From assembly GCF_003111685.1 (NCBI RefSeq), contig NZ_CP022190.1:372001-436000 (forward strand): DNA of 64,000 nucleotides. Reading direction: 5' to 3'. Below are positions 52,934 to 62,131 of the stretch, piece after piece. This stretch comes from Alloyangia pacifica (GTDB lineage: Bacteria > Pseudomonadota > Alphaproteobacteria > Rhodobacterales > Rhodobacteraceae). The translations under genes and the position numbers were made by a program. The notes beneath the pieces were generated by a model. It was given only the letters and a program-made list of their open reading frames with translations. It was not told the DNA's origin and did not search any database. Every line of letters starts with the position of its first letter. Position 1 is the stretch's first letter.

Positions 52934-54223
52934 TCAGTAGTTCGACTGAAGCTGCACGCAGGACTTGGTCTCGGTGTTGTACATGCCGCACTCGAGGTCT
53001 TTCCAATCGGATTCCAGCACCGCGGAATCCGGCAGGTAGTCGGTCCATGCATCGCCCGGGACCGGATCGGTCGAGGAAATGATGTCGAACTGCCCGTCCG
53101 CGCGGATCTCACCGATCAGAACCGGCTTCGACAGGTGGTGGTTCACGCCCATCTCCGCGGTGCCGCCGGTCAGGTTCGGGAACTCTTGGCCCCACATGTG
53201 CTCGCGCACGGCGTCGACATCGGTGGTCTCGGCGGCGGTGACCGCGTTCACCCACATGTTGAAGCCGATGTAATGGGCTTCCATCGGGTCATTGGTCACG
53301 CGCTTCTCGTCGCCGATGAAGTCATGCCATTGCTTGATGAACTCGGCGTTGGCCTCGCCCTCGGCGGACATGAAGTAGTTCCAGGCGGCGAGGTGGCCGA
53401 CGAGGTTCGAGGTGTCGAGGCCAGAGAGTTCCTCTTCGCCCACCGAGAAGGCGACGACCGGGATATCGTCGGCCGAGACGCCCTGCGCCGCTAGTTCCTT
53501 GTAGAAACCGATGTTGGCATCCCCGTTGATCGTCGAGATCACGCCGACCTGCTTGCCGTCGGCGCCAAGCGCCTTGACGTCGGACACGATGGTCGACCAG
53601 TCGGAGTGGCCGAAGGGCGTGTAGTTGACGAAGATGTCCTCCTCGGCGATGCCCTTCGACTTCAGGTAGGCCTCGAGGATGCGGTTCGTGGTGCGCGGGT
53701 AGACGTAGTCGGTTCCGAGCAGGGCGAACTTCTCGACGCCAAGCTCGTCGAGGAAATAGTCGGTGGCCGGGATCGCCTGCTGGTTCGGGGCGGCGCCGGT
53801 GTAGAAGACGTTCTTCGAGCTTTCCTCGCCCTCATACTGGACGGGGTAGAAATAGAGCGCGTTCAGCTCTTCGATCACTGGCAGCACCGCCTTGCGCGAG
53901 GCGGAGGTCCAGGAGCCGAAGATCACGTCGACCTCGTCGTTGGAGATCAGCTCGCGGGCCTTTTCGGCGAAGAGCGGCCAGTCGGAGGCGGGATCCTTCA
54001 CCACCGCTTCGAGCTGGCAGCCCAGCAGGCCGCCGGCCTTGTTCTGCTTGTCGATCAGCATCAGCATGGTGTCTTTCAGGGTGGTTTCCGAAATCGCCAT
54101 GGTGCCGGAAAGCGAGTGCAGCACGCCGACCTTGATCGGGCAGTCTGCCGATTGTGCCGAAACCGCACCCGCAGAGATCATGGCGAGCGCGGCCACGGTC
54201 GAAAGTTTCATCGATTTCATCAT
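52934..54223 (-). CDS. urtA: Urea-binding periplasmic protein UrtA
   Basis: UrtA (429 residues from this start) has a signal peptide ending VSAQ. The binding fold opens IKVGVLHSLSGTMAISETTLKD and has GSWTSASRKAVLPVIEE, the UrtA signature. Starts at 54223 (MMKSMKL) and 54232 (MLNMM) are possible; the GGG at good spacing favours 54223. It heads urtABCDE; no urease genes are in the window. In other bacteria these operons respond to nitrogen limitation, but I found no clear sigma-54 site here. Confidence 0.94.
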   Translation of the reverse strand: MMKSMKLSTVAALAMISAGAVSAQSADCPIKVGVLHSLSGTMAISETTLKDTMLMLIDKQNKAGGLLGCQLEAVVKDPASDWPLFAEKARELISNDEVDVIFGSWTSASRKAVLPVIEELNALYFYPVQYEGEESSKNVFYTGAAPNQQAIPATDYFLDELGVEKFALLGTDYVYPRTTNRILEAYLKSKGIAEEDIFVNYTPFGHSDWSTIVSDVKALGADGKQVGVISTINGDANIGFYKELAAQGVSADDIPVVAFSVGEEELSGLDTSNLVGHLAAWNYFMSAEGEANAEFIKQWHDFIGDEKRVTNDPMEAHYIGFNMWVNAVTAAETTDVDAVREHMWGQEFPNLTGGTAEMGVNHHLSKPVLIGEIRADGQFDIISSTDPVPGDAWTDYLPDSAVLESDWKDLECGMYNTETKSCVQLQSNY

Positions 54224-54693
54224 GTTCAACATCCCTATAGAGCGGGGTCCCGGCTCCTCGCGCATCGGCTCTTCCGGCCTTGGATGTGCGCGGGTCCTCC
54301 TCCGCTTCGATTATCGTTGTGCCATTGGCGGATGCCCTCTTGAGCTTGCTCCGCCGCGGCTCCCCGTTGGCGCGCCGGTGTTTGGCGCTACATTCGGATA
54401 ACGGAAGCGTGACGCCCCGCCACGCGCTTTCCATGGTGCGGGAGGCGGCTCGGAAGGCGTGATTAATTCCTGTGCATAGGTGGAGGATTTTGCGAATAAA
54501 TTAATCGGAAAGTATGAGGAATAGGGGCCTTACCAGGCTAAACCAAGGCGAATGCCTAGCAGATCAGATTCGTGACGGCTGATTTGCCGGTTTTTTGGGC
54601 AGACGAAATGGGGTGGAGATCGTTTTTCTACGCGGGGGGCTTTTCCTCTGCCTGCGAAACGGGGAACGTGAGCCTCAGAGCAAAGGGATTGTC
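54224..54693. other. 470-base divergent intergenic region, urtA / Anbu cluster
   Basis: This stretch should hold both promoters. It is AT-rich near 54460-54510 (GATTAATTCC; AAATTAATCGG). I found no sigma-54 (TGGCAC-N5-TTGC) match, no full CtrA site and no gene. A plus-strand frame from 54595 runs into the ATP-grasp gene but has no ribosome site. Confidence 0.4.
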
Positions 54694-56118
54694 ATGAGCG
54701 CCACGAAGCCAGCGATTTTCAATGAGATGTTGAACGACGAGCAGGTTCGCTCGGCCTATCAGAACCTGGAGAAATGGTATCGGTCGATGCCGGCCGAGTT
54801 GCGAAGCCTGAAACAGTCCGAGGCCGAGGCGCTGTTCCGGCGCGTGGGCATCACCTTCGCGGTCTACGGGGAGGGCGGTGACCCGGAACGGCTCATTCCT
54901 TTCGACATGTTCCCCCGGGTGATGACCGCCGAGGAGTGGCGCAAGCTCGACCGCGGGGTGCGCCAGAGGGCGGCGGCGCTGAACGCCTTCCTCGCCGATG
55001 TCTACGACCGCCGCGAGATCATCCGGGCGGGCAAGATCCCCGAGCACCTGGTGACCAACAACGCGGCCTTCGAGAAGGCCGCAATCGGCTTTCGCCCGCC
55101 GCGCGGCGTGTTCAGCCACATCGTCGGCGTCGATCTGGTGCGCACCGGGCCCGATCAGTTCTACGTGCTCGAGGACAATTGCCGCACGCCGTCGGGCGTC
55201 AGCTACATGCTGCAGAACCGTGAGATCATGATGCGCATGTTCCCGCAGCTCTTCATGGAGAACCGCATCCGCCCGGTCGACGGTTACGCCGGCCTGCTTA
55301 AGAAGACCCTCGCCTCGGTGGCGCCGCAGAAATGCCAGGGCGAGCCGAACATCGTCATCCTCACTCCGGGCCATTTCAACTCGGCCTATTACGAGCACAG
55401 CTTCCTGGCCGACCTGATGGGCGTCGAACTGGTCGAGGGGCAGGATCTTTTCGTCGAGGGCGACTTCGTCTGGATGAAGACCACCGAGGGCCCCAGGAAG
55501 GTCGACGTGATCTATCGCCGGATCGACGATGCCTTCATCGACCCGCTGTGCTTCCGGCCCGACTCCATGCTCGGCGTGCCCGGCCTGATGAACGTCTATC
55601 GCTCGGGCGGGGTTACCATCTGCTCGGCTCCCGGGGCGGGCGTCGCCGACGACAAGGCAATCTACACCTTCGTCCCCGAAATGATCCGCTTCTACCTCGG
55701 CGAGGAACCGATCCTCGAGAACGTGCCGACCTGGCAATGCGCCAAGCCCGACGACTGCAAATACGTGCTCGAGAACCTCTCGGAGCTGGTGGTCAAGGAG
55801 GTGCATGGCTCGGGCGGCTACGGGATGCTGGTGGGGCCGAAGTCCGACACGTCGACCATTGAGTCCTTTGCTGCGAAAATCCGCAAGAACCCCGACAACT
55901 ACATTGCCCAGCCGACGCTGGCGCTTTCGGCCTGTCCCACCTTTGTCGAGGAGGGGATCGCGCCGCGCCACGTCGATCTGCGCCCCTATTGCCTCGTTGG
56001 CGAGACCATCGAACTGGTGCCGGGCGGGCTAACCCGCGTGGCGCTAACAGAAGGTTCGCTCGTGGTGAACTCGTCGCAGGGCGGCGGGGTCAAGGACACC
56101 TGGGTATTGGCGGAGTGA
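54694..56118 (+). CDS. Circularly permuted ATP-grasp protein (Anbu cluster)
   Basis: The 474-residue protein starts MSATKPAIFNEM. It belongs to the CP_ATPgrasp family (former DUF404/407): FSHIVGVDLVRTGPDQFYVLEDNCRTPSG, DVIYRRIDDAFIDPLCF and LVVKEVHGSGGYGMLVGP are hallmarks of an ATP-grasp ligase, predicted to form amide or peptide bonds. It heads a run with alpha-E, transglutaminase and Anbu genes; the alpha-E gene follows by 4 bases. Confidence 0.93.
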   Translation: MSATKPAIFNEMLNDEQVRSAYQNLEKWYRSMPAELRSLKQSEAEALFRRVGITFAVYGEGGDPERLIPFDMFPRVMTAEEWRKLDRGVRQRAAALNAFLADVYDRREIIRAGKIPEHLVTNNAAFEKAAIGFRPPRGVFSHIVGVDLVRTGPDQFYVLEDNCRTPSGVSYMLQNREIMMRMFPQLFMENRIRPVDGYAGLLKKTLASVAPQKCQGEPNIVILTPGHFNSAYYEHSFLADLMGVELVEGQDLFVEGDFVWMKTTEGPRKVDVIYRRIDDAFIDPLCFRPDSMLGVPGLMNVYRSGGVTICSAPGAGVADDKAIYTFVPEMIRFYLGEEPILENVPTWQCAKPDDCKYVLENLSELVVKEVHGSGGYGMLVGPKSDTSTIESFAAKIRKNPDNYIAQPTLALSACPTFVEEGIAPRHVDLRPYCLVGETIELVPGGLTRVALTEGSLVVNSSQGGGVKDTWVLAE

Positions 56119-56122
56119 TCAC

Positions 56123-57076
56123 ATGCTGAGCCGGACTGCAGAACATCTCTACTGGATGGCGCGCTACATCGAACGCGCCGAAACCACCGCCCGCTTGCTT
56201 GAGGTTGGCGCGCGCAACGCGCTCCTGCCAAACGCCACCGGCGGCTACCGCAACGACTGGGAGGCCGTGCTGCTGGCCAAGGGCACGCTCGAGCCCTTCG
56301 TCGAAAAGTACAAGGAACCCAACCAGCGCAATATCGAGACTTGGCTGTTCTTCGATTCCGACAATCCCTCGTCGGTCTATTCTTGCCTGTCCTCGGCGCG
56401 CGAGAACGCCCGCGTGGTGCGCACCGCGCTTACCGCGCCGGTCTGGGATGCGATCAATGGCGCCTTTCAGGAACTGCAGCAGCTGCACCGCACCGAGCGC
56501 AGCAAGCTGATGGTCACCGACCTTTGCGAATGGACCTTGCGCGCTTGCCAGTTGATCCGAGGCGCCTTCATGTCGACCCAGCTTCGCAATGACGGCTATG
56601 ATTTCTCGGGCATCGGCACCACCATCGAGCGTGCCGACAACACCGCCCGGCTGATCGACGTCAAATACTACGTGCTGCTGCCCTCGGTGAACTACGTCGG
56701 CTCCGGGTTGGACCAAAGCCAATGGGCCTTGCTGTTGCAGTCGATGACCGCGCAGCGCGCCTTCAACTGGAGCTACCAGGGCGAGGTCACCGCCGCCAAG
56801 ATCGCCCACCTGCTGATCCTCAACCATCGCTTCCCGCGCTCGCTGCGGTCCTGTGTGCAATGGTATTGCGAACATCTCGACAATCTCGCCGAGAGCTACC
56901 AGACTGCCACGGCGGCGCAGGAGGTGGCGCATAGGTTGCTCGACGATCTGCGTGCAGCGAGCGTCGACGAGATCTTCGAGGAGGGGCTGCACGAATTCCT
57001 CGCGCGCTTCCTGGCGCGCAACGCCGAGGTCGCGACCACGGTGCAAGAGGTCTACCTGAGCGGAATGCCGGCATGA
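56123..57076 (+). CDS. Alpha-E domain protein (Anbu cluster)
   Basis: The 317-residue, almost wholly helical protein opens MLSRTAEHLYWMARYIERAE, the alpha-E (former DUF403) signature, and has a second ERADNTARLIDVKYYVL patch. Its biochemical role is unknown; it always accompanies ATP-grasp partners of this type. It overlaps the transglutaminase gene by 4 bases. Confidence 0.93.
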   Translation: MLSRTAEHLYWMARYIERAETTARLLEVGARNALLPNATGGYRNDWEAVLLAKGTLEPFVEKYKEPNQRNIETWLFFDSDNPSSVYSCLSSARENARVVRTALTAPVWDAINGAFQELQQLHRTERSKLMVTDLCEWTLRACQLIRGAFMSTQLRNDGYDFSGIGTTIERADNTARLIDVKYYVLLPSVNYVGSGLDQSQWALLLQSMTAQRAFNWSYQGEVTAAKIAHLLILNHRFPRSLRSCVQWYCEHLDNLAESYQTATAAQEVAHRLLDDLRAASVDEIFEEGLHEFLARFLARNAEVATTVQEVYLSGMPA

Positions 57077-57909
57077 GACTTTCGATCCGTCATATCACCC
57101 GCTACCGGTTTGAAGAGCCGGTGCGCGGCATTGTCCAGTCGCAGAAGCTTTGGCCTGCGAGCTGCGACAACCAGCGCATCCTGTCATGGCATGTCACCTC
57201 GCACGGCGGCCAGACCGGGGCGGAGTTCGTCGATGGCGCCGGCGACGTGATCCGCCTTGCCACTTGGCGCGGGCCGCTGACCGAGCTGTCCGTCGAGGTG
57301 ACGGGCGAGGTCGACACGAGCGATCTTTACGGGGTTCTGCGCGGGCACCGCGAGCGGGTGCCGCCCTCGGCCTACCTGCGCGACACCCGGCAGGTCGAAG
57401 CGGATGCCGAGCTGAAGACGCTCTCGGCGGTGGCGCTCAAGGGCATGGAGGGCGCCGGCGCGCTCGACCGCGCCCATGCCCTGAGTCGCGCCGTCTCGGG
57501 CGCCATCGCCTATAAGCCAGGCGAGACCAAGCCGCATACAACCGCTTCCGAGGCGCTCTCGGGCGGGGTCGGCGTTTGTCAGGACCACGCCCACGCGTTG
57601 ATTTCCATCGCCCATGTGGCCGACATGCCGGCGCGCTACGTCACCGGCTACCTGCAGGCGAGCGAGGACGGCAGCCCGCATGAGGCCAGCCACGCCTGGG
57701 CCGAGATCTGGGTGCCCGAGCTCGGCTGGGTCGGCTTCGACGCTGCGAACGAATGCTGCCCCGACGAGCGCTATGTGCGGCTTGGCTCGGGGTATGACGC
57801 GCTCGACGCCGCGCCGATCCGCGGGCTGGTGCAGGGCGCGACACCGGAAGAGCATCTCGAGGTCGAGGTGACGGTCAGCGCGGCGCAGTCAGGTCAGCAG
57901 CAGCAGTGA
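57073..57909 (+). CDS. Transglutaminase-like cysteine protease (Anbu cluster)
   Basis: The 278-residue protein has an N-terminal beta-rich domain (~1-90, YRFEEPVRGIVQSQKLWP) and a transglutaminase core. Cys in GVGVCQDHAHALISI, His in SHAWAEIWVPELGWVGFDAAN and the following Asp form the predicted triad. It may cut or rearrange the amide bonds that the ATP-grasp partner makes. Translational overlap with the alpha-E gene. Confidence 0.93.
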   Translation: MRLSIRHITRYRFEEPVRGIVQSQKLWPASCDNQRILSWHVTSHGGQTGAEFVDGAGDVIRLATWRGPLTELSVEVTGEVDTSDLYGVLRGHRERVPPSAYLRDTRQVEADAELKTLSAVALKGMEGAGALDRAHALSRAVSGAIAYKPGETKPHTTASEALSGGVGVCQDHAHALISIAHVADMPARYVTGYLQASEDGSPHEASHAWAEIWVPELGWVGFDAANECCPDERYVRLGSGYDALDAAPIRGLVQGATPEEHLEVEVTVSAAQSGQQQQ

Positions 57910-58050
57910 TGCGGCGGCGCGCGTCAAGACCGGCGCCCGAAATTTGGGCGGCGGCTCACACGGCCCTAACCCTATTCCTTCGTGCAGGATTGCGGGGGCC
58001 AAGGCGCGGCGGTATATCGGAGCGCTGACAGTCGGAAGGACCTGGGACAG

Positions 58051-58773
58051 ATGACCTATTGCGTGGGATTGCTGCTGGATGCGGGCGTCGTGCTGCTGTC
58101 CGACACGCGCACCAATGCCGGGCTCGACAATATTGCGACCTACCGCAAGATGTTCCTTTTCGAGCGGGAAGGGGATCGCGCCATCGGCATCATGACCGCG
58201 GGATCGCTGTCGATCACGCAGACGGTGATCGCGCGGCTGACCGAGGCCAATGAGGATCCCGACTCGCCACGCTCGATCCTGCGCGCGCCTGGCATGTTGC
58301 AAGTCGCCGAGATCGTCGGCGCCACTCTGTCGGACGTGACCTCCGAGGTGTCGTCGAAGATGGAGCGGATGAACCAGAGTGCGACTGCCTCGATGATCGT
58401 CGCCGGTCAGCGCAAGGGCGGCCCGATGCGCATGTTCCTGGTCTACCCCGAAGGCAATTTCATCGAAGCCACACCAGATACGCCCTTTCTGCAGATCGGC
58501 GAGCACAAGTATGGCAAGCCGATCCTCGATCGGGTGATTTCCTCTGCGACCACGCTGGCGGACGCCGAGAAGGCGGTCCTGCTGTCGATGGACTCCACCC
58601 TGCGATCCAACCTCAGCGTGGGCATGCCGCTCGATTTCGCTGTGATCGAGCGCGACGCGCTGGCGGTGACCCGGCGGCGGCGGATCGAGCCAACGGACGA
58701 GGCCTTCCAGAAGATGAGCCATGATTGGTCCGAAGCATTGCGCAACGCCTTCGTCGAGATCGACCCGATCTGA
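58051..58773 (+). CDS. Anbu proteasome-like peptidase
   Basis: The 240-residue protein starts MTYCVGLLL; removing Met exposes the catalytic Thr. Asp18 (LLSDTR) and Lys33 (YRKM) match the proteasome/HslV active-site residues. Anbu ('ancestral beta-unit') forms helical or ring assemblies and is regularly encoded with ATP-grasp, alpha-E and transglutaminase proteins, as here. The gap to the transglutaminase gene is 141 bases. The natural substrate is unknown. Confidence 0.93.
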   Translation: MTYCVGLLLDAGVVLLSDTRTNAGLDNIATYRKMFLFEREGDRAIGIMTAGSLSITQTVIARLTEANEDPDSPRSILRAPGMLQVAEIVGATLSDVTSEVSSKMERMNQSATASMIVAGQRKGGPMRMFLVYPEGNFIEATPDTPFLQIGEHKYGKPILDRVISSATTLADAEKAVLLSMDSTLRSNLSVGMPLDFAVIERDALAVTRRRRIEPTDEAFQKMSHDWSEALRNAFVEIDPI

Positions 58774-58812
58774 TTGGGCGGTCCATCGCCGTCCTCCCAT
58801 CGCCGCCCTTTG

Positions 58813-59337
58813 TCAGAACAGGGTCACCTCGGACTGCGGCGGCTTCGGCGGCTGGACCGGCGCCACGGCTTCGATTTCGCCGGGCACGATGAACTGCCGT
58901 ACCCGCCCATCGGCGGGCCAGAAGCGGATTCGCCGCGCCGAGGTGCCGCCGGTGCTTTCCGAGGCCAGCGGGATCGCCTCGTTCTGTAGGAACTCCTTGG
59001 CGAAGGCGACGTTCGAGCCGCCGATATCGCGCAACTGGCTGAGCATGTTCGCCCCGCCGAAGAGCTTGGCGACCAGGCGATTCTTGCGCGCGCCGCATTT
59101 CAGCAATCCGTTGATCAGCAGTTCCATCGAATAGGCGCCGTAGCGCACGTTCTCGCCCTCCTTTCCGGCGCGCTGCGGCAGCAGGAAGTGGTTCATCCCG
59201 CCGACCCCGGCCTCGACATCGGTCAGGCAGACGGCGACGCAGGAGCCGAGCACGGTCGACAGCACCTCGGAGGGAGAGGAGGAAATTCGGTATTCTCCCT
59301 GGATCACGTTCACCAGCTTTTCTGCGGCATCGCTCAT
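58813..59337 (-). CDS. cheD: Chemoreceptor glutamine deamidase CheD
   Basis: CheD (174 residues) deamidates glutamines on chemoreceptors. Catalytic Cys33 (LGSCVAV) and His50 (GGMNHFLLP) are present; ARKNRLVAKLFGGANM is a family patch. It overlaps cheB by 4 bases and is the last gene of the operon. Confidence 0.93.
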   Translation of the reverse strand: MSDAAEKLVNVIQGEYRISSSPSEVLSTVLGSCVAVCLTDVEAGVGGMNHFLLPQRAGKEGENVRYGAYSMELLINGLLKCGARKNRLVAKLFGGANMLSQLRDIGGSNVAFAKEFLQNEAIPLASESTGGTSARRIRFWPADGRVRQFIVPGEIEAVAPVQPPKPPQSEVTLF

Positions 59338-60395
59338 CTCGCGGAGGTCCTTCCAATCAGCCCGGCTGGGGCGGTCGACGAGGCGGGCGTGGCGCAGGCC
59401 CGCAGAAGGGCTGGGCCGATCTGCGGCAGGGGCAGGCTGGTCTCCACCGCGCCGAGGTCGCGCGCCGCGCGGGGCATGCCATAGACGATGCAGGTTGCCT
59501 CATCCTGGGCGAAGGTGGTGGCGCCAGCGTCGCGTAAGGCCTTCAGCCCCTGTGCGCCGTCCCGCCCCATGCCGGTGAGCAGCGCGGCGACCGCGCGGGG
59601 CGCCCCGGGCAGCGCCGAGGTGAAGAGTGCGTCGACCGAGGGCATATGGCCCGAGATCGGCTCGCCCACGCGCAAGGCGATCTTCATCGGGGTCCCCCCC
59701 GCGAGGTGAAGGTGCGCCCTGTTGCCCGCGGCGATGACGACCTGACCGTGGTCGACCCGCACCCCATCCTGCGCCGTCCGCACTTGTGCCGCGCATTGCC
59801 GGTCGAGGAGCCGGGTCAGGCTCTCGCCGAAGCCGCCCCCGGTGTGCTGGACGATGAAGGTCGGCGGACAATCGGCGGGGAAGCTCGACAGCACGCTCAG
59901 CAGCGCATCGACGCCGCCGGTGGAGGCGCCGAGCAGGATGAAGCGGTTGCCGCGCGCGCCGCCCGAGGGCGCGGGCACGGGAGAGGCCGGGACGGAGGGC
60001 TGCGGCCCGCGCCGGCGGGTGGTGCGGGTCAGCGAGCGCAGCGTGCCGATCAACTCGTCGACCGGCACGCCCGCATCGACGGCGAAGAGGTCCGAGCGCT
60101 TGTCCCAGGGGCTGGCCGGATGCCCCGGCGCCGCGGCCGCGCGCGACTTGATCACCAGCCAGCGCACGTCGAGCGTGGCAAAGAGGGCACGCATCACCTC
60201 GAACTCTGGCAACATTGCGAGCCGTTCCCCGATCAGCACGGCCATCGGTTCCTGCTCCTCGACCTCGGTATAGGTGGTCATCAGATCGTGGGTTTCCGAC
60301 ACCAGCGTGATGAAGGCAGAGCTGCGCAGTTCGGCGCCAAGCCGCCGCCGCAGGCTCAGGTCCGGATGGGCCAGGATCAGGGATATCTTCGACAT
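59334..60395 (-). CDS. cheB: CheB-type methylesterase with degenerate receiver domain
   Basis: In this 353-residue protein, residues ~155-340 are a CheB methylesterase with triad S158 (GASTGG), H184 (VQHTGGGF) and D279 (TGMGRDGAQG), which removes methyl groups from receptors. Residues 1-120 are a receiver-like domain, but the strand that should carry the phospho-Asp reads PMAVLIGERL, with no Asp, and the acid pair after strand 1 is AHPD rather than DD. It would not be controlled by CheA phosphorylation in the usual way. Confidence 0.88.
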   Translation of the reverse strand: MSKISLILAHPDLSLRRRLGAELRSSAFITLVSETHDLMTTYTEVEEQEPMAVLIGERLAMLPEFEVMRALFATLDVRWLVIKSRAAAAPGHPASPWDKRSDLFAVDAGVPVDELIGTLRSLTRTTRRRGPQPSVPASPVPAPSGGARGNRFILLGASTGGVDALLSVLSSFPADCPPTFIVQHTGGGFGESLTRLLDRQCAAQVRTAQDGVRVDHGQVVIAAGNRAHLHLAGGTPMKIALRVGEPISGHMPSVDALFTSALPGAPRAVAALLTGMGRDGAQGLKALRDAGATTFAQDEATCIVYGMPRAARDLGAVETSLPLPQIGPALLRACATPASSTAPAGLIGRTSAR

Positions 60396-60501
60396 CTGTC
60401 TTGTCCTTCATGGCCTGTGGCGCCGAACTCCGCGGCGCTGGGTCGATGCACCTGAGGGCTGCCCAGATGCTGGTGTCTGCCCCGCCGGGGGCGGTGGGCG
60501 G

Positions 60502-60864
60502 TCAGAACAGCTCGGGCGCGTTCGGCTCGAGCCCGTCCCCCTGCGCGCCGCCAAGCCTTTGCCGGAGATCGCGCAGTGGGATCACGTCCAGGGCATCGCG
60601 CAGGTCGAGAGCCGCCTCCTTGTCCAGCAGCCTGGCGAGTCGCTCCACGTAGCCGGCGAGCGCATCTGTGGATTGCGCCAGCATGTCGAGTTCCTGGAAG
60701 GCGGTGATCGCGACCGATCCGAGGCGCGAATCTGCATTGCCCGAGTAGATGTGCTCCATGCCATGCTCGAGCCGTTCGAGCCGCTGCTGCAGGTGCCTGA
60801 TCTCGCGCGAGAGCAGCCATGTCGCCTCATTGGCGGTGATCGGAACGGCGCGTGACGTCGACAT
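60502..60864 (-). CDS. Small helical protein of the che operon, unknown function
   Basis: The 120-residue, helical protein has a heptad-like segment (ATWLLSREIRHLQQRLERLEHGMEHI) and lies between cheY (4-base gap) and cheB. The sequence is not one I recognise. The position and helicity would fit a CheZ-like phosphatase or adaptor, but no catalytic motif confirms this. Confidence 0.6.
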   Translation of the reverse strand: MSTSRAVPITANEATWLLSREIRHLQQRLERLEHGMEHIYSGNADSRLGSVAITAFQELDMLAQSTDALAGYVERLARLLDKEAALDLRDALDVIPLRDLRQRLGGAQGDGLEPNAPELF

Positions 60865-60868
60865 GGCT

Positions 60869-61255
60869 TCAGAGCTTTCCCACGACGCTTTCGATGCATT
60901 GCTTCATCGCGAGAGAGGTGAAGGGTTTCTTGATCATGTTGTTGAGGCCCAGCTGTTTCGCCTGCGCCACCATGTCGGGTGTGGGCTTGCCGGTCACCAG
61001 GATGAAGCCGACCTTCTGGGTGGCGCGATTCTGCCGCACGGCCTTCAGCAGGGCCAGTCCATCCATGTTTGGCATGTTGTAATCCGAGAGGACCAGGTGC
61101 ACCGGGTTTCCGGCCATCCGCGCCAGGGCCTTACTGCCGTCGTTCTCGGTCAGGTAGTTCTTGATGCCGATTTCGTCGAGCGCCTGGGTGATCAGCCCGC
61201 GGCTCGTGGCCATGTCGTCGACGACCATGATGCGCAGCGAATCCTTCAAACTCAT
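60869..61255 (-). CDS. cheY: CheY-type response regulator
   Basis: This 128-residue single receiver domain has acid pocket D13/D14 (VVDDM), phospho-acceptor Asp58 (LSDYNMPNMDG), Thr88 (LVTGK) and the KPF lysine (about K110). No output domain is present, so it is a motor- or signal-binding CheY. It starts 9 bases after cheR. Confidence 0.92.
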   Translation of the reverse strand: MSLKDSLRIMVVDDMATSRGLITQALDEIGIKNYLTENDGSKALARMAGNPVHLVLSDYNMPNMDGLALLKAVRQNRATQKVGFILVTGKPTPDMVAQAKQLGLNNMIKKPFTSLAMKQCIESVVGKL

Positions 61256-61264
61256 TTCATTCTC

Positions 61265-62131
61265 CTAGGTCGGCCGCGCGGGACCGGGGGTGGCGCGCTT
61301 GCGGTAGGTGGTCACACCGGCGGTTTCGAACTCCGGTAGGGCGGCGCCGGAGAGGCGTTCGGAATGCCCGATGAAGAGGAAGCCGCCGGCGCGGAGCTTG
61401 TCAGCGAATCGTGACCAGAGCCGCTGTTGTGTCTCCTGGTCGAAATAGATCGCAACGTTGCGGCAGAAGATCGCGTCGAAGGGGCCGGCGAAGGGCCAGT
61501 CGCAGATCAAGTTGAGCTCGGCAAAGCTGACCAGGGCCTTGATCTCTGCGCTCATCTCGACCAAGTCCAGCTCGCCCGGTACGGGCCGCAGCCAGCGGGC
61601 ACGAAACTCGTCGGGCACTGTGGCGCACTCCTCTGCCGGGTGGCGCCCGGCGCGCGCCTTGCGCAGGATCGCCGGGTCGATGTCCGTCGCCAGAATGCGC
61701 ATGTCGCGCGCCCCGGGGGGCAGGCCGTCGAGCAGCGTCATGGCGATCGAGAAGGGCTCCTGTCCCGAGGAGCAGCCGGCCGACCAGATGCGGATGCGCT
61801 TCTGCGTTGCGAGTTCGGGGACGAGCGCGCTGCGCAGTGTCTCGAAGTGGTGCTTCTCGCGGAAGAAACTGGTGACATTGGTGGTAAGTGCGGAGACCAG
61901 TTCGAGCCGTTCCGCGGCCTCCTCCGCGCGGTCGAGCAGCGACATGTAGTCGCGAAATGTCGCGAGCCCGCGGGCGCGCAGTCGCCTTGCGAGGCGGGAA
62001 TAGACGAGGGGCTTCTTGCTCGAGGCGAGGCTGAGGCCGTACTCGCTCCGCGCAAGGCGGGCGAGCGCCTCGAAATCCGCATCGGTGAAGGCGAACTCCC
62101 CCGGCAGGGTGTCGGCGCTGGCAAGGCTCAT
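61265..62131 (-). CDS. cheR: Chemotaxis methyltransferase CheR
   Basis: CheR (288 residues) methylates receptor glutamates with SAM. It has the N-terminal helical domain and a SAM site (IWSAGCSSGQEPFSIAM, then LATDIDPAIL and CRNVAIYF). It overlaps cheW by 4 bases. Confidence 0.95.
   Translation of the reverse strand: MSLASADTLPGEFAFTDADFEALARLARSEYGLSLASSKKPLVYSRLARRLRARGLATFRDYMSLLDRAEEAAERLELVSALTTNVTSFFREKHHFETLRSALVPELATQKRIRIWSAGCSSGQEPFSIAMTLLDGLPPGARDMRILATDIDPAILRKARAGRHPAEECATVPDEFRARWLRPVPGELDLVEMSAEIKALVSFAELNLICDWPFAGPFDAIFCRNVAIYFDQETQQRLWSRFADKLRAGGFLFIGHSERLSGAALPEFETAGVTTYRKRATPGPARPT

Noticed and set aside
54224..54693. Sigma-54 promoter for urtA
   Set aside because: The closest string (TTGGCGCG..GTTTGG) lacks the GC of the -12 element; no acceptable match.
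58776..58811. Shared terminator between the Anbu and cheD genes
   Set aside because: Only a 6-bp stem (GGGCGG/CCGCCC) with a 21-base loop and three T; too weak to call.
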